A stretch of 64,000 bases of DNA from Hyphomicrobiaceae bacterium UBA7697 (GTDB lineage Bacteria > Pseudomonadota > Alphaproteobacteria > Rhizobiales > Methyloligellaceae), in contig DLGJ01000005.1 in NCBI GenBank assembly GCA_002482645.1, forward strand, positions 146,730 through 210,729, in the 5' to 3' direction. Positions 24,823 to 33,706 of this stretch are shown here, in pieces. The translations under genes were made by a program, and so were the position numbers. The notes under the pieces are model-generated. The model made no database searches and had not been told where the DNA came from. It was given only the letters and a program-made list of their open reading frames with translations. How positions within the stretch are numbered: position 1 is the first letter of the stretch; each line of letters starts with the position of its first letter.

Positions 24823-25650
24823 ATGACATACGGTTTCAACAGGTTGAGCCAAACGCTTTGCGCCGCCGGGCTTGCGGTGTGTGTGATCGTCCTAGCCGCG
24901 ACCCCGCTTCGAGCGGGCGAGGATTTGTGGCCGGTCCTCAAAGAGCAGGCTTTCGGCGACCGTCCGATCGCCGAAGAGGACGGAATGGTCGTTCTGGAAA
25001 CGCCTCAGAAGGTCGAAGACGCCGCGCTCGTTCCGATGACCGTGCGGATTCCGCCGCATGTGAAGGACAAGCTGAAGTCTCTGTCGCTCTTCATCGACAA
25101 CAATCCCGATCCCAAGGTGGCCACGCTCACCTTCGGTCCCGCGGCCGGTGCCGGCGGCGAGCGCAATTTCAGCACGCGCGTGCGCGTCGATAATTTCTCC
25201 CGCGCCCGGGCCGTGCTCGAGCTGGAAGACGGCAGCCTGCACATGGCATCGAAGTTCTTGGCCGCGGCTGGCGGTTGTGCCGCCATGCAGGCGAAAGATC
25301 CGGAAGCCGATCAGGACGGGCTGGGCAAGATGATTGTACGGACCTTCCCGCCGGCTCTGAGCAGCAATCCGATTTGGGCCGGGCAGGTGATGATCAAACA
25401 TCCGAACCACAACGGCATGCAGCTCGACATCAACACCGCGAAGTTCATTCCGGCGCGCTACATCAAGACCATGACCGTCAAACGGGACGGCGAGTTGGTG
25501 TTCGAGATGGATGGGACGTTCTCGATTTCGACGAACCCGAATTTCCGCTTCACCTTCGCCAAGGGCGAGGACAATGACCTCGAAGTCACGGCCGTGGATA
25601 CGGATGGAGTCGAGTTCAAGGGAGTCTCGAAGCGTCAGGGCGGATCGTAG
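24823..25650 (+). CDS. quinoprotein dehydrogenase-associated SoxYZ-like carrier
   Basis: A 275-residue exported protein: signal peptide (about 1-31), a SoxY-like domain whose swinging-arm motif is FLAAAGGCAAM (Cys152), and a SoxZ-like C-terminal half (IKHPNHNGMQLD...YIKTMTVKRDGELVFEMDG). In sulfur oxidation SoxY carries intermediates on a C-terminal GGCGG cysteine. Here SoxY and SoxZ are fused and the Cys is internal, as in carriers linked to PQQ dehydrogenases in methylotrophs. It forms an operon with the metallohydrolase. Confidence 0.85.
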   Translation: MTYGFNRLSQTLCAAGLAVCVIVLAATPLRAGEDLWPVLKEQAFGDRPIAEEDGMVVLETPQKVEDAALVPMTVRIPPHVKDKLKSLSLFIDNNPDPKVATLTFGPAAGAGGERNFSTRVRVDNFSRARAVLELEDGSLHMASKFLAAAGGCAAMQAKDPEADQDGLGKMIVRTFPPALSSNPIWAGQVMIKHPNHNGMQLDINTAKFIPARYIKTMTVKRDGELVFEMDGTFSISTNPNFRFTFAKGEDNDLEVTAVDTDGVEFKGVSKRQGGS

Positions 25651-25930
25651 GAACGCCGCCATGGACGAATTGAAACGAGAGGCTGACATGGAGAGCTCGG
25701 CGATATGCGTGCCGAAGGGTGGCTCTTGACGCCGCTGTCGAGACCGATTGCTCCGTGAACGCCGTTTTGGGAAGGCAAGACCTGTTCGGCAACGAGACGC
25801 CAAGACGCTGCTTTCTCTAGACGCTGATCTTCCAGGAAGCTGTTCTTGAAGGATCCCGGAAGCACACCTGACCAAAGCGAAGGCGGACCACGCCAAGACG
25901 ACGCAAGAGTGCGAGGCCGAGAGGCGGCGA

Positions 25931-26509
25931 ATGTCGGTTGGAACACGAGACCTGCTGTTGAAGGAAGCGGAGACGCTCGCGCGAACGCGGGGCTATGCCG
26001 CGTTCAGCTATGCGGATCTGGCCGAGCGCGTCGGTATCCGGAAGGCCAGCGTCCATCATCACTTCCCCACCAAGGAAGCGTTGGGCGTGGCCTTGATCGA
26101 CGGCTATCTCGCGAATTTCCAGTCTGCGCTTTCCGATGTCCTCGAGGAAGAGAGATCCGCGCGGCGGCGGCTTCTGACCTATTCCGGCTTCTTCTCCGAG
26201 AGTCTGCGCGACGGGCTCATGCCGCTTTGCGCGGCCCTGTCCGCGGAGGCGGTCGCCTTGCCGCAATCGATGCAGACGCGGGTCTCCACGTTCTTCGAGC
26301 TCCATCTCGAATGGCTTTGCCGCGTCGTGCGCGACGGGATTTGCGATGGGGAGTTTCGTTCCGATCTCGATGTGCGGTTGACCGCGCATGCCCTGCTCAG
26401 CGTCCTGGAAGGAGCGAGCCTCGTCGCATGGGCGCTGAAGGACAGTACGCATATAGAACCGACATTTGCGCAGGCCGTCGCGGGCCTTGCCGAGAACGGT
26501 GCGGACTGA
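25931..26509 (+). CDS. TetR/AcrR family transcriptional regulator
   Basis: A 192-residue repressor-type protein with the N-terminal helix-turn-helix (about 8-56: FSYADLAERVGIRKASVHHHFPTKEAL) and an all-helical ligand-binding C-terminal domain. The ligand is unknown. It follows the relay pair by 280 bases in the same direction. A palindrome in the relay promoter (23751-23770) is a possible operator. The intervening gap holds no convincing gene. Confidence 0.9.
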   Translation: MSVGTRDLLLKEAETLARTRGYAAFSYADLAERVGIRKASVHHHFPTKEALGVALIDGYLANFQSALSDVLEEERSARRRLLTYSGFFSESLRDGLMPLCAALSAEAVALPQSMQTRVSTFFELHLEWLCRVVRDGICDGEFRSDLDVRLTAHALLSVLEGASLVAWALKDSTHIEPTFAQAVAGLAENGAD

Positions 26510-26663
26510 GTTTGTTTGGACTATGCCGTAAGGAACGCGACATCAGCGACCCGGCGGCCGCAAGTTAGCCGCCCCTCCCTTGGCACGTGATTTTGGGTCG
26601 ATTGCCCCGCAAAAGGCGCATACGATCCTTCGCGTTGGTCCTTGAGGGAAGTGGAGGCAAGGG

Positions 26664-26975
26664 ATGATCGTCTTTCGGGCTCTGCCGGTTGTGGCGTTGC
26701 TCGCATCCGCGCAGGCTGCCGCCTATGACGGCTTCGAGGCGGATTTCGCGACATGCACCCAAGGCAACGATAGCGGCGCGGTGGTCGCTGCCTGCACGCG
26801 GTTGATCGACAATGCGTCGGCGGAGAACGCGGTCACCGGCATGTTCTACGGGTTGAGGGCAGCCAACAACAACGACGCCGCGCAAAACTGTGCCGATGCG
26901 CGAAAGTCGCTGACGCTCGCCGAGGACGACGCCATCAAGACGCTGTCTCAGCAGCTCATCGATCAGAATTGCTGA
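26664..26975 (+). CDS. small exported protein with TPR-like motif
   Basis: A 103-residue protein with a signal peptide (MIVFRALPVVALLASAQAAA). The mature part has four Cys (CTQGND, ACTRLIDN, NCADARKSL, QNC at the end) and the pattern ACTRLI...FYGLRAANN, reminiscent of Sel1/TPR-type periplasmic repeats. Four cysteines suggest two disulfides. Function unknown. The start has GGAGGCAAGGG upstream. Confidence 0.65.
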   Translation: MIVFRALPVVALLASAQAAAYDGFEADFATCTQGNDSGAVVAACTRLIDNASAENAVTGMFYGLRAANNNDAAQNCADARKSLTLAEDDAIKTLSQQLIDQNC

Positions 26976-27146
26976 GGCTCTCGCCGGATCGAGCGCCGCC
27001 GCCGAAGATCCCGTTGCGGACTCGATGGACCCGGCCGGTCATGGCTCGGCTGGGTAGTCCGCCGGAGCGCCGCCGACAAATTCAACGCGCCGGGCGATGG
27101 CGTCGCGCGCCGAGCTTCCGGGACGGCCGGCCGTCGATGTGTGGAT

Positions 27147-27222
27147 TGGTGGAGCCAGGCGGGATCGAACCGCCGACCTCGTGAATGCCATTCACGCGCT
27201 CTCCCAACTGAGCTATGGCCCC
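27147..27222 (-). tRNA. tRNA-Ala (anticodon GGC)
   Basis: A 76-nt tRNA read on the minus strand: acceptor GGGGCCA/TGGCTCC, D-arm AGCTCAGTTGGGAGAGC, anticodon stem CGTGA/TCACG with loop ATGGCAT (anticodon GGC), T-arm GGTTCGATCC, and an encoded CCA. It reads GCC and GCU Ala codons. Confidence 0.97.
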
Positions 27223-27382
27223 TTTAAGGATAGTGTACGAAATCCGCCGCCGCGGCCGCGTCGATTTCAGACCGCATCGTTTATTCCCAGCGGCCCGTTC
27301 ATTCAAGCGAAATACGACTCGAAGCGGCACATCAACCCATGCGCGGCACGTTTGCCGGTCGTCGAGCGCGGCCGGCCGGCCG

Positions 27383-27769
27383 CTAAACGTCGTCTTCGCG
27401 GTCGTTCTTGACGATGCCGGTGACGCCGGAGTCTTCCTCTTCGTCGTCCTCGAGAAACGCATCTTCGTCGTCGTCATCGGGAATCTCGTCGCTGTCGTCT
27501 CCGATGTCCACGATCTCCTCGTCGTCGACCGCGGCCTCCTCGGCCTCTTCCGCCTCGTCGAGACTGATGACCTCTGCACCGCCCATAACAGGCGATTCGT
27601 CTTCCTCTTCAACCTGAGGCTTCGCCGCGGCGGCGCCGCGCCGCGAGGTCGGGCTCACCTGGTACACGGCTTGACAGACGGGGCAGGTAATCGGTGAGCG
27701 GCCCAGGTCGTAAAACCGCGCGCCACAGCTCGCGCACACACGCTTTGTTCCCCGTGCGGGTTTCGACAT
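27383..27769 (-). CDS. TIGR02300 family acidic zinc-ribbon protein
   Basis: A 128-residue protein. The N-terminal 40 residues hold a zinc ribbon (CASCGARFYDLGRSPITCPVC) and the rest is extremely acidic (Asp/Glu runs such as DDDDEDAFLEDDEEE). It belongs to a family (TIGR02300) common in alphaproteobacteria beside aroA; its function is unknown. The ATG at 27769 has GAGGAGAGAG immediately upstream; the longer frame is not supported. It is divergent from aroA and followed by tRNA-Ala on the same strand. Confidence 0.88.
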   Translation of the reverse strand: MSKPARGTKRVCASCGARFYDLGRSPITCPVCQAVYQVSPTSRRGAAAAKPQVEEEDESPVMGGAEVISLDEAEEAEEAAVDDEEIVDIGDDSDEIPDDDDEDAFLEDDEEEDSGVTGIVKNDREDDV

Positions 27770-27868
27770 CTCTCTCCTCGAACATAGTCTAAGCGTGACT
27801 CCCCATTGCCACGCCTCATGCGTAGTGTCAAAAGCTATCAAGCATCCTCAAACAGCAATCTGAATTCC

Positions 27869-29182
27869 ATGCCGCAGCCTCTGACAGCTCGCCGATCCGC
27901 AGCCATTTCCGGACGCGTGAGAGTTCCGGGCGACAAGTCCATCTCGCACCGCGCCTTGATCCTGGCCGGCCTGGCAACCGGGCGTACGCGTATCGAGGGC
28001 TTGCTCGACGCGGACGACGTGACGGCCACGGCCCGGGCCATGCAGGCCCTTGGCGCCACGGTGTCCCGGAACGGGGACGCGATCGAGGTCTTGGGGCAAG
28101 GGGTCGGCGGTCTCGGCGTGCCGGACGGCGCTCTCGACTTCGGCAATTCCGGAACGGGCAGCCGGCTCATGCTCGGCGTGTTGGCGGGATACAATATGCG
28201 CGTTGTGCTTACGGGGGACGCCTCGTTGTGCCGGCGTCCCATGAGCCGCGTGCTGACGCCGCTCGCGCAAATGGGTCTGAGGGTCGAGGGCGAGGGAGAC
28301 ACCTTGCCACTCACCGTGGAAGGAACGGACGATATCTTGCCGATCGTCTACGAGTTGCCTGTGCCGTCGGCTCAGGTGAAGTCGTCGATCCTCCTGGCCG
28401 GTCTTCATGCGCCCGGCCGTACGACGGTCGTCGAGCCCGTGCCGACGCGCGACCACACGGAGCGTATGCTGAGGTTTTTCGGCGCCGAGGTGAAGGTCGA
28501 GACGCGCGAGGACGGTTCGCGCGCCGTGACGGTGGCCGGAGACGCGGAACTGACCGGCGCGCACGTGGCCGTCCCGGGCGATCCGAGTTCGGCCGCCTTT
28601 CTGGTCGCGGCCGCGCTGATCTGTCCCGGCTCGGATCTCGTCATCGAGAACGTGCTTCTCAACCCGACGCGCACGGGCTTCTTCGACACGCTGCGGGAGA
28701 TGGGCGCCGATATCGAGATCGTGGACGAGCGCGACGAGGCCGGCGAACCGGTGGGCGATCTTCGTGTCAGGTCGAGCGGCCTCCGCGGCGTGCACGTGCC
28801 GCCCGAGCGGGCTCCGTCCATGATCGACGAATACCCCATGCTTGCGGCGCTCGCCGCCTTCGCCGCTGGGGAGACGCGGATGGAGGGCCTTTCGGAATTG
28901 AAAGTGAAGGAGAGCGACCGGCTGGCAGCTACGGCAGCCGGGCTGGCCGCATGCGGAGCCGAGGCGCGGATCGAAGGCGACGATCTCATCGTCTCCGGTA
29001 CGGGCGCGGTGCGAGGCGGCGGGTTGATCGAGACCCACATGGATCACCGGATCGCCATGGCGTTCCTGACGCTTGGTCTCGGCGCCGAGGAGCCTGTCAC
29101 GGTGGACGACATTGGCATGATCGCCACGAGCTTTCCGGCGTTCGTGCCGCTGATGAGCGGACTGGGAGCACAACTCGGATGA
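27869..29182 (+). CDS. aroA: 3-phosphoshikimate 1-carboxyvinyltransferase (EPSP synthase)
   Basis: This enzyme joins shikimate-3-phosphate and phosphoenolpyruvate in the sixth step of the shikimate pathway and is the glyphosate target. Key segments are VPGDKSISHRALILAGLA (substrate Lys/Ser), LDFGNSGTGSRLMLGVLAG, the PEP-binding region around LCRRPMSRVL, and KVKESDRLAATAAGL. The 437-residue length is normal. The start at 27869 is chosen from family alignment; earlier ATGs at 27806 and 27818 add only a Ser-rich stretch. The gene overlaps cmk by four bases (ATGA). Confidence 0.95.
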   Translation: MPQPLTARRSAAISGRVRVPGDKSISHRALILAGLATGRTRIEGLLDADDVTATARAMQALGATVSRNGDAIEVLGQGVGGLGVPDGALDFGNSGTGSRLMLGVLAGYNMRVVLTGDASLCRRPMSRVLTPLAQMGLRVEGEGDTLPLTVEGTDDILPIVYELPVPSAQVKSSILLAGLHAPGRTTVVEPVPTRDHTERMLRFFGAEVKVETREDGSRAVTVAGDAELTGAHVAVPGDPSSAAFLVAAALICPGSDLVIENVLLNPTRTGFFDTLREMGADIEIVDERDEAGEPVGDLRVRSSGLRGVHVPPERAPSMIDEYPMLAALAAFAAGETRMEGLSELKVKESDRLAATAAGLAACGAEARIEGDDLIVSGTGAVRGGGLIETHMDHRIAMAFLTLGLGAEEPVTVDDIGMIATSFPAFVPLMSGLGAQLG

Positions 29183-29820
29183 TCGTCGCCATCGATGGAC
29201 CGGCGGCGTCCGGAAAGGGCACGCTGGCAAAGCGCGTTGCCGCTCACTACGGCCTGCCTCATCTGGACACCGGCCTGCTGTACCGGGCGGTGGCCCGGGA
29301 TGCCCTGACGAGTGCCATCGGCCTGGACGATGCGGCAGGGGCCGCCAGGGTCGCAGAGGCCTTGGAAGTCGCCACGCTCGCGGACCCCGACTTGCGGACC
29401 GCCGAGATCGGCGAGGCCGCGTCCCGTGTCGCGCGTCATCCGGCGGTCCGCACGGTGCTGCTCGCCTACCAGCGCGCCTTCGCTAGCGCCGCGCACGGCG
29501 CGGTTCTGGACGGGCGGGACATCGGCACGGTGATCTGTCCCGGCGCCGATGTGAAGCTCTTCGTCAGCGCAACGCCGGAAGTGCGCGCCTTGCGCCGCTT
29601 TTTGGAACTGACTGGGCGCGGCGTGGACATTTCCCAAGGGGCCGTGCTCGCGGATATCCGCGCGCGCGACGAACGGGATTCCACCAGAGGGGCCGCGCCG
29701 CTGGTGCAAGCGAAAGACGCGGTCTTGCTCGATACGTCAAATTTGGATATAGACGCGGCGTTCAGGGCGGCGCTCGATCTGATCGAGGCTGCGATGAGCC
29801 GTGCGGGGCGGGCCGGTTGA
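29179..29820 (+). CDS. cmk: (d)CMP kinase
   Basis: Cytidylate kinase phosphorylates CMP and dCMP to the diphosphates. The 213-residue protein starts MIVAIDGPAASGKGTLAKRV with the P-loop GPAASGKGT. It has the nucleotide-binding segment LDTGLLYRAVA, the CMP-binding insert and DGRDIGTVICPGADVKLFV near the middle, and a lid with RRFLELTGRG and DIRARDERDSTR. It starts inside the aroA stop codon and precedes rpsA, a conserved order. Confidence 0.96.
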   Translation: MIVAIDGPAASGKGTLAKRVAAHYGLPHLDTGLLYRAVARDALTSAIGLDDAAGAARVAEALEVATLADPDLRTAEIGEAASRVARHPAVRTVLLAYQRAFASAAHGAVLDGRDIGTVICPGADVKLFVSATPEVRALRRFLELTGRGVDISQGAVLADIRARDERDSTRGAAPLVQAKDAVLLDTSNLDIDAAFRAALDLIEAAMSRAGRAG

Positions 29821-30021
29821 GGTCGTGCCCATTTGGCGTTGGCTCATTGTCTTTGGACAAACTTGAAAGACTTTCCGCGGGGTGAAGCGAAGCGGGCCCG
29901 GCTGCCGGACATGGCGGCCGTCCGAGGCACGGCAGCTTTCGCCCCATTGGATCAACATCAAACCTCGGGTTCAGCCGTATCGGGGCCGAGAGCCAGCGAC
30001 GAACGCCGAGTAGGAGCATAA

Positions 30022-31866
30022 ATGACCGAAGCGCAGACCAGCATCAGCCAGCCGAGCCGCGACGAGTTCGCAGCCCTCCTCGAGGAATCTCTAACCGGCG
30101 CAGCGCTCGTTGAAGGCAGTGTGGTCAAGGGGACGGTCGTCAGCATCGAAAAGGATGTGGCGATCATCGACGTTGGGCTTAAGACCGAAGGCCGCGTCCC
30201 CCTCAAGGAATTCGGCGTCGCGGGCGCCCCATCCAAATTGGCAGTCGGCGACGACGTCGACGTCTATCTCGAGCGGGTCGAGAACGCCGCCGGCGAAGCC
30301 GTGCTGTCCCGCGAGAAGGCCCGCCGCGAAGAGAGCTGGGTCCGTCTCGAAGAGAAGTACAAGGCGGGCGAGAAGGTCGAAGGCGTCATCTTCAACCGCG
30401 TCAAGGGCGGCTTCACCGTCGATCTCGACGGTGCCGTGGCCTTCCTTCCCGGCAGCCAGGTCGACATCCGTCCGATCCGCGACGTGGGCCCGCTGATGAA
30501 CACGCCGCAGCCGTTCCAGATCCTCAAGATGGACCGCCGCCGCGGCAATATCGTCGTATCCCGCCGTTCCGTTCTGGAAGAGACCCGCGCCGAGAAGCGC
30601 GGCGAGATCGTGGCCCGGCTTCAGGAAGGCCAGGTCATCGACGGTGTGGTCAAGAACATCACCGATTACGGCGCCTTTATCGATCTGGGCGGCATCGACG
30701 GCCTGCTGCATGTCACCGACATGGCTTGGCGGCGCGTCAATCACCCGAGCGAGATCGTCAATGTGGGCGACACGGTGAAGGTGCAGATCATCCGCATCAA
30801 TCCCGACACGCAGCGCATCAGCCTCGGCATCAAGCAGCTCGAGGCCGACCCGTGGGAAGGCATCGCCGCCAAGTACCCCGTGGATGCGCGCTTCACCGGC
30901 ATGGTGACCAACATCACCGACTACGGCGCGTTCGTGGAGCTGGAGCCCGGCGTCGAGGGTCTGATCCACGTTTCCGAGATGAGCTGGACGAAAAAGAACA
31001 TCCATCCCGGCAAGATCATTTCCACGAGCCAGGAGGTCGAGGTTCAGATTCTGGAGGTCGATCCCGACAAGCGGCGTATTTCCCTCGGTCTCAAGCAGAC
31101 CCAGGAGAATCCGTGGGTGGCGTTCGCCGCGGCTCATGAGCCAGGCTCCGTGATCGAGGGTCAAATCCGCAACATCACCGAGTTCGGCCTGTTCGTCGGC
31201 CTCGACGGCAGCATCGACGGCATGGTTCATTTATCCGATTTGGACTGGTCCAAGTCTGGGGAGGAAGCCCTAAAAGACTACAAAAAGGGCGACACGGTAC
31301 AGGCGGTTGTCCTGGAGGCGGATTCCGAGAAGGAACGCATCAGTCTCGGCATCAAGCAGCTTTCGGCTGATCCGTTCGAAGGCGGCGCCTCGTCCGAGAA
31401 GCTTGCCAAGGGCGCGCGTGTCACCTGCGAGGTCACGGCCGTCAAGGACAACGGTATCGAGGCCAAGCTTCTGGACCACGATCTGACGACCTTCATTCGC
31501 CGTTCCGACCTGTCCCGCGACCGGTCCGAGCAGCGTCCTGATCGCTTCGGCGTCGGCGAGAAGTTCGATGCGGTCGTGACTCAGGTCGATCCGAAGACGC
31601 GGAAGCTCTCCGCCTCGATCAAGGCCCTCGAGATCGCCGAGGAGAAGGAAGCGGTGGCCCAGTACGGTTCGACCGATTCCGGCGCTTCGCTTGGCGATAT
31701 TCTCGGCGCGGCCTTGAACAAGGCCAAGGGGTCCGACGACGCCAAGGGGTCCGACGACGCCAAGGGGTCCGACGACGAGGCCGGCGACGAGGACGAGGCC
31801 GCAGCCAAGCCCAAGTCCAAGCGCGCGGCGAAGGCCGCCGCCGACGGAGACGCCGCCGAGGAGTAG
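30022..31866 (+). CDS. rpsA: 30S ribosomal protein S1
   Basis: S1 holds mRNA on the small subunit and is needed for initiation on structured messages. The 614-residue protein has six S1 RNA-binding repeats between about residues 30 and 535. Several contain the hallmark ITDYGAFIDLG/ITDYGAFVELE or ITEFGLFVGLD and end RISLGIKQ/RISLGLKQ. The C-terminal tail carries three perfect 18-base repeats (31723-31776) encoding a GSDDAK unit, then an acidic-basic stretch rich in Lys/Ala. The ATG follows a GAGTAGGAGCATAA ribosome-binding region. The 200-base leader after cmk holds no gene. Confidence 0.97.
   Translation: MTEAQTSISQPSRDEFAALLEESLTGAALVEGSVVKGTVVSIEKDVAIIDVGLKTEGRVPLKEFGVAGAPSKLAVGDDVDVYLERVENAAGEAVLSREKARREESWVRLEEKYKAGEKVEGVIFNRVKGGFTVDLDGAVAFLPGSQVDIRPIRDVGPLMNTPQPFQILKMDRRRGNIVVSRRSVLEETRAEKRGEIVARLQEGQVIDGVVKNITDYGAFIDLGGIDGLLHVTDMAWRRVNHPSEIVNVGDTVKVQIIRINPDTQRISLGIKQLEADPWEGIAAKYPVDARFTGMVTNITDYGAFVELEPGVEGLIHVSEMSWTKKNIHPGKIISTSQEVEVQILEVDPDKRRISLGLKQTQENPWVAFAAAHEPGSVIEGQIRNITEFGLFVGLDGSIDGMVHLSDLDWSKSGEEALKDYKKGDTVQAVVLEADSEKERISLGIKQLSADPFEGGASSEKLAKGARVTCEVTAVKDNGIEAKLLDHDLTTFIRRSDLSRDRSEQRPDRFGVGEKFDAVVTQVDPKTRKLSASIKALEIAEEKEAVAQYGSTDSGASLGDILGAALNKAKGSDDAKGSDDAKGSDDEAGDEDEAAAKPKSKRAAKAAADGDAAEE
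31723..31776. repeat. three perfect 18-bp tandem repeats inside rpsA
   Basis: The unit GCCAAGGGGTCCGACGAC occurs three times in a row (31723-31740, 31741-31758, 31759-31776) without a mismatch, encoding AKGSDD each time in the disordered tail of S1. Perfect identity, including third positions, points to recent expansion by slippage. Confidence 0.95.
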
Positions 31867-31902
31867 TCCGGTGCGCCTCACCTCTGCCTGATTTCAATGT
31901 TC

Positions 31903-31935
31903 AACGGGCCGTGGTCTAATGGACCATGGCCCGTT
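31903..31935 (+). terminator. strong hairpin between rpsA and sppA
   Basis: AACGGGCC (31903-31910) and TGGTC (31912-31916) pair with GACCA (31922-31926) and GGCCCGTT (31928-31935), giving about 14 paired bases with one G-T wobble around a five-base loop. Only three Ts follow. It probably ends most rpsA transcripts or protects their 3' end before sppA. Confidence 0.6.
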
Positions 31936-31960
31936 TGAGTCTGGACAAGAGCCGCGATCG

Positions 31961-32923
31961 ATGAACTCAGACGCCGAAAGCATCGTCGAACGGCGCCGCC
32001 TCAAGCGGCGCATCTCCCTTTGGCGCCTTGCCGCAGTGATTCTGGGCGTCTTGTTTCTCGCGATCATGGTCATGGGCGACCCGGAAAGATCTGGCTCGGG
32101 TGGGATTCTGCCCCATGTCGCGCGCGTCGACATCGACGGTGTCATTACCAACGACCGCAAGGTCATCGACCTGCTCGACAGGGTCGGCAGGGCCTCCCAG
32201 GTCAGGGCCGTGATCCTCGAGATCAACAGCCCCGGCGGAACAACGACCGGCGGCGAGGCTCTCTACGATGCGATCCGCCGCCTGGCGGAGAAAAAGCCGG
32301 TTGTCGCGAGTTGCGGAACCCTGGCGACGTCGGCGGCCTATATCGTTGCTCTCGCCACGGATCGGATCTTCGTTTACGGCAACACCATCACCGGCTCGGT
32401 GGGCGTCATCTTCCAATGGGCGAATGTGACCGAGCTGATGAAGACGCTCGGCATCAAGTTCGAGGACGTGAAGAGCGGAACCCTCAAAGCGGTCCCCAGC
32501 CCATTCGAGCCGACCACCGAGGAGGCGCGCGCCGTCACCGAGGAGATGGTCGACGATGCCATGAAGTGGTTCGTGGGCCTTGTGAAGGAGCGCCGTGACA
32601 TCGAGCCCGGCTCCATTCCGGGTCTCACCGAGGGGCGCATCTATTCCGGCCGCCAAGCGGTCGGCTACAAGCTGGCCGACGAGATCGGGGACGAACGTGC
32701 GGCCCGCGCTTGGCTGGTCAAGGAGCGCGGGATCCCGGCGGGATTGCGCATCCGGCAGTGGAGGCCGAGGGAGGATCGAAACGGCATTCTCGGCCTCGTG
32801 TTCGACTCCATGGCCTCCGCCCTCGGTGTCTCCGGCGGCAACGTCGCGGCGCTTCTCGACCGGGCCGCGGCGAGCCTTGAGCTTGACGGTCTGGTTTCGG
32901 TTTGGCACCCTGCGGGCCGTTAG
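31961..32923 (+). CDS. sppA: signal peptide peptidase SppA, 36K type
   Basis: An S49-family membrane serine protease of 320 residues that degrades signal peptides left after secretion. It has a basic start, one membrane anchor (about 18-37, LWRLAAVILGVLFLAIMV), the substrate-binding segment INSPGGTTTGGEALY, and the catalytic Ser in CGTLATSAAYIVALATD. The Lys general base is probably in the segment KFEDVKSGTLK, as in the short single-domain bacterial form. The frame is open from 31919, but that ATG lies inside a terminator-like hairpin, so 31961 is preferred. Confidence 0.9.
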   Translation: MNSDAESIVERRRLKRRISLWRLAAVILGVLFLAIMVMGDPERSGSGGILPHVARVDIDGVITNDRKVIDLLDRVGRASQVRAVILEINSPGGTTTGGEALYDAIRRLAEKKPVVASCGTLATSAAYIVALATDRIFVYGNTITGSVGVIFQWANVTELMKTLGIKFEDVKSGTLKAVPSPFEPTTEEARAVTEEMVDDAMKWFVGLVKERRDIEPGSIPGLTEGRIYSGRQAVGYKLADEIGDERAARAWLVKERGIPAGLRIRQWRPREDRNGILGLVFDSMASALGVSGGNVAALLDRAAASLELDGLVSVWHPAGR

Positions 32924-32937
32924 TTGGGGGTATGGAG

Positions 32938-32959
32938 CGCAGCTCTTCATTTAGCTGCG
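32938..32959 (+). terminator. hairpin between sppA and ihfB
   Basis: CGCAGCT (32938-32944) and AGCTGCG (32953-32959) form a perfect 7-bp stem with an eight-base loop in the short gap before ihfB. The following sequence (GTCCTTCTGG) has few Ts, so this is a weak terminator or an mRNA-processing structure. Confidence 0.35.
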
Positions 32960-32978
32960 GTCCTTCTGGGGCGTGCCA

Positions 32979-33278
32979 ATGATCAAATCAGAGCTGATCC
33001 AGCGGGTGGCCGCCGCCAATCCGCATCTTTTTCATCGCGATGTCGAGCGGATCATCAACATCGTGCTCGATGAGATTACGGGCGCACTGGCCCGCGGAGA
33101 TCGCGTCGAATTGCGCGGCTTCGGCGCATTCACCGTCAAGCACCGCGCCGCACGGCAGGGCCGCAATCCACGGACCGGCGACACGGTCTTCGTGGAGGAC
33201 AAATACGTGCCCTTCTTCAAGACCAGCAAGGAATTGCGGGAACGCTTGAACCCCGATGAGGGTCAAGGTGGAGCGTAA
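32979..33278 (+). CDS. ihfB: integration host factor subunit beta
   Basis: IHF-beta pairs with IHF-alpha to bend DNA sharply, and often assists sigma-54 promoters. The 99-residue protein has the DNABII fold: MIKSELIQRVAAANPHL, the dimer helices, GRGFGAF-type segment LRGFGAFTVKHRAARQGRNPRTG with the DNA-intercalating Pro, and VPFFKTSKELRERLN. The start at 32979 follows GGGGCG; a GTG two codons earlier is in frame. rpoN in the same window makes a functional link plausible. Confidence 0.95.
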   Translation: MIKSELIQRVAAANPHLFHRDVERIINIVLDEITGALARGDRVELRGFGAFTVKHRAARQGRNPRTGDTVFVEDKYVPFFKTSKELRERLNPDEGQGGA

Positions 33279-33349
33279 CGCAAGAGCTCTTGGGCTGTCT
33301 CTTATGATGCAGCCCCTTGGGCCGTGTCGGACCCCTTAAGGAGCGGCAC

Positions 33350-33697
33350 GTGACACGGAAGCTCGTTTTCGGACTGGTGGTCATTCCGCTAGGGGCGCTC
33401 TTGATCGCGCTCGCCGTGGTCAACCGTCAGCCGGCGGAACTCGTTCTCGATCCCTTCGGGGGCGGCCAGGGGTACATGGTCGAGGCCCCGTTCTTTCTAT
33501 TCCTGCTTTGCGCCTTTGCTCTCGGCCTGTTGATCGGCGGATTCGCGTCGTGGCTCAATCAAGGAAAATGGCGCCGGACCGCGCGCGACGAAGCCCGGGA
33601 GGCCCGCGACTGGCGGCGCCAGGCAGACCGGCTGGAACGGGAACTCGAGACCGCCAACGCCGCCCCCCGGCAACGGCCCCAACTCCCCTCCGGATAA
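33350..33697 (+). CDS. lapA: LapA family inner-membrane protein
   Basis: A 115-residue protein with two membrane helices (about 6-24, FGLVVIPLGALLIALAVV; and 45-70, FFLFLLCAFALGLLIGGFASWL) and a charged Arg/Glu coiled-coil tail (DEAREARDWRRQADRLERELE). This is the LapA/DUF1049 layout. In E. coli LapA works with LapB in controlling LPS synthesis; here no lapB is adjacent, so the role is uncertain. The GTG start at 33350 follows AAGGAG by six bases. Confidence 0.8.
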   Translation: MTRKLVFGLVVIPLGALLIALAVVNRQPAELVLDPFGGGQGYMVEAPFFLFLLCAFALGLLIGGFASWLNQGKWRRTARDEAREARDWRRQADRLERELETANAAPRQRPQLPSG

Positions 33698-33706
33698 GCC
33701 GCCTCG

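Noticed and set aside
25661..25729. 22-residue ORF after the SoxYZ-like gene, considered as a PqqA-type peptide
   Set aside because: It lacks the Glu-x-x-x-Tyr motif of PqqA, has only a weak RBS, and no pqq genes are adjacent.
31919..31960. Earlier ATG for sppA
   Set aside because: It lies inside a terminator-like hairpin and adds residues without homology.
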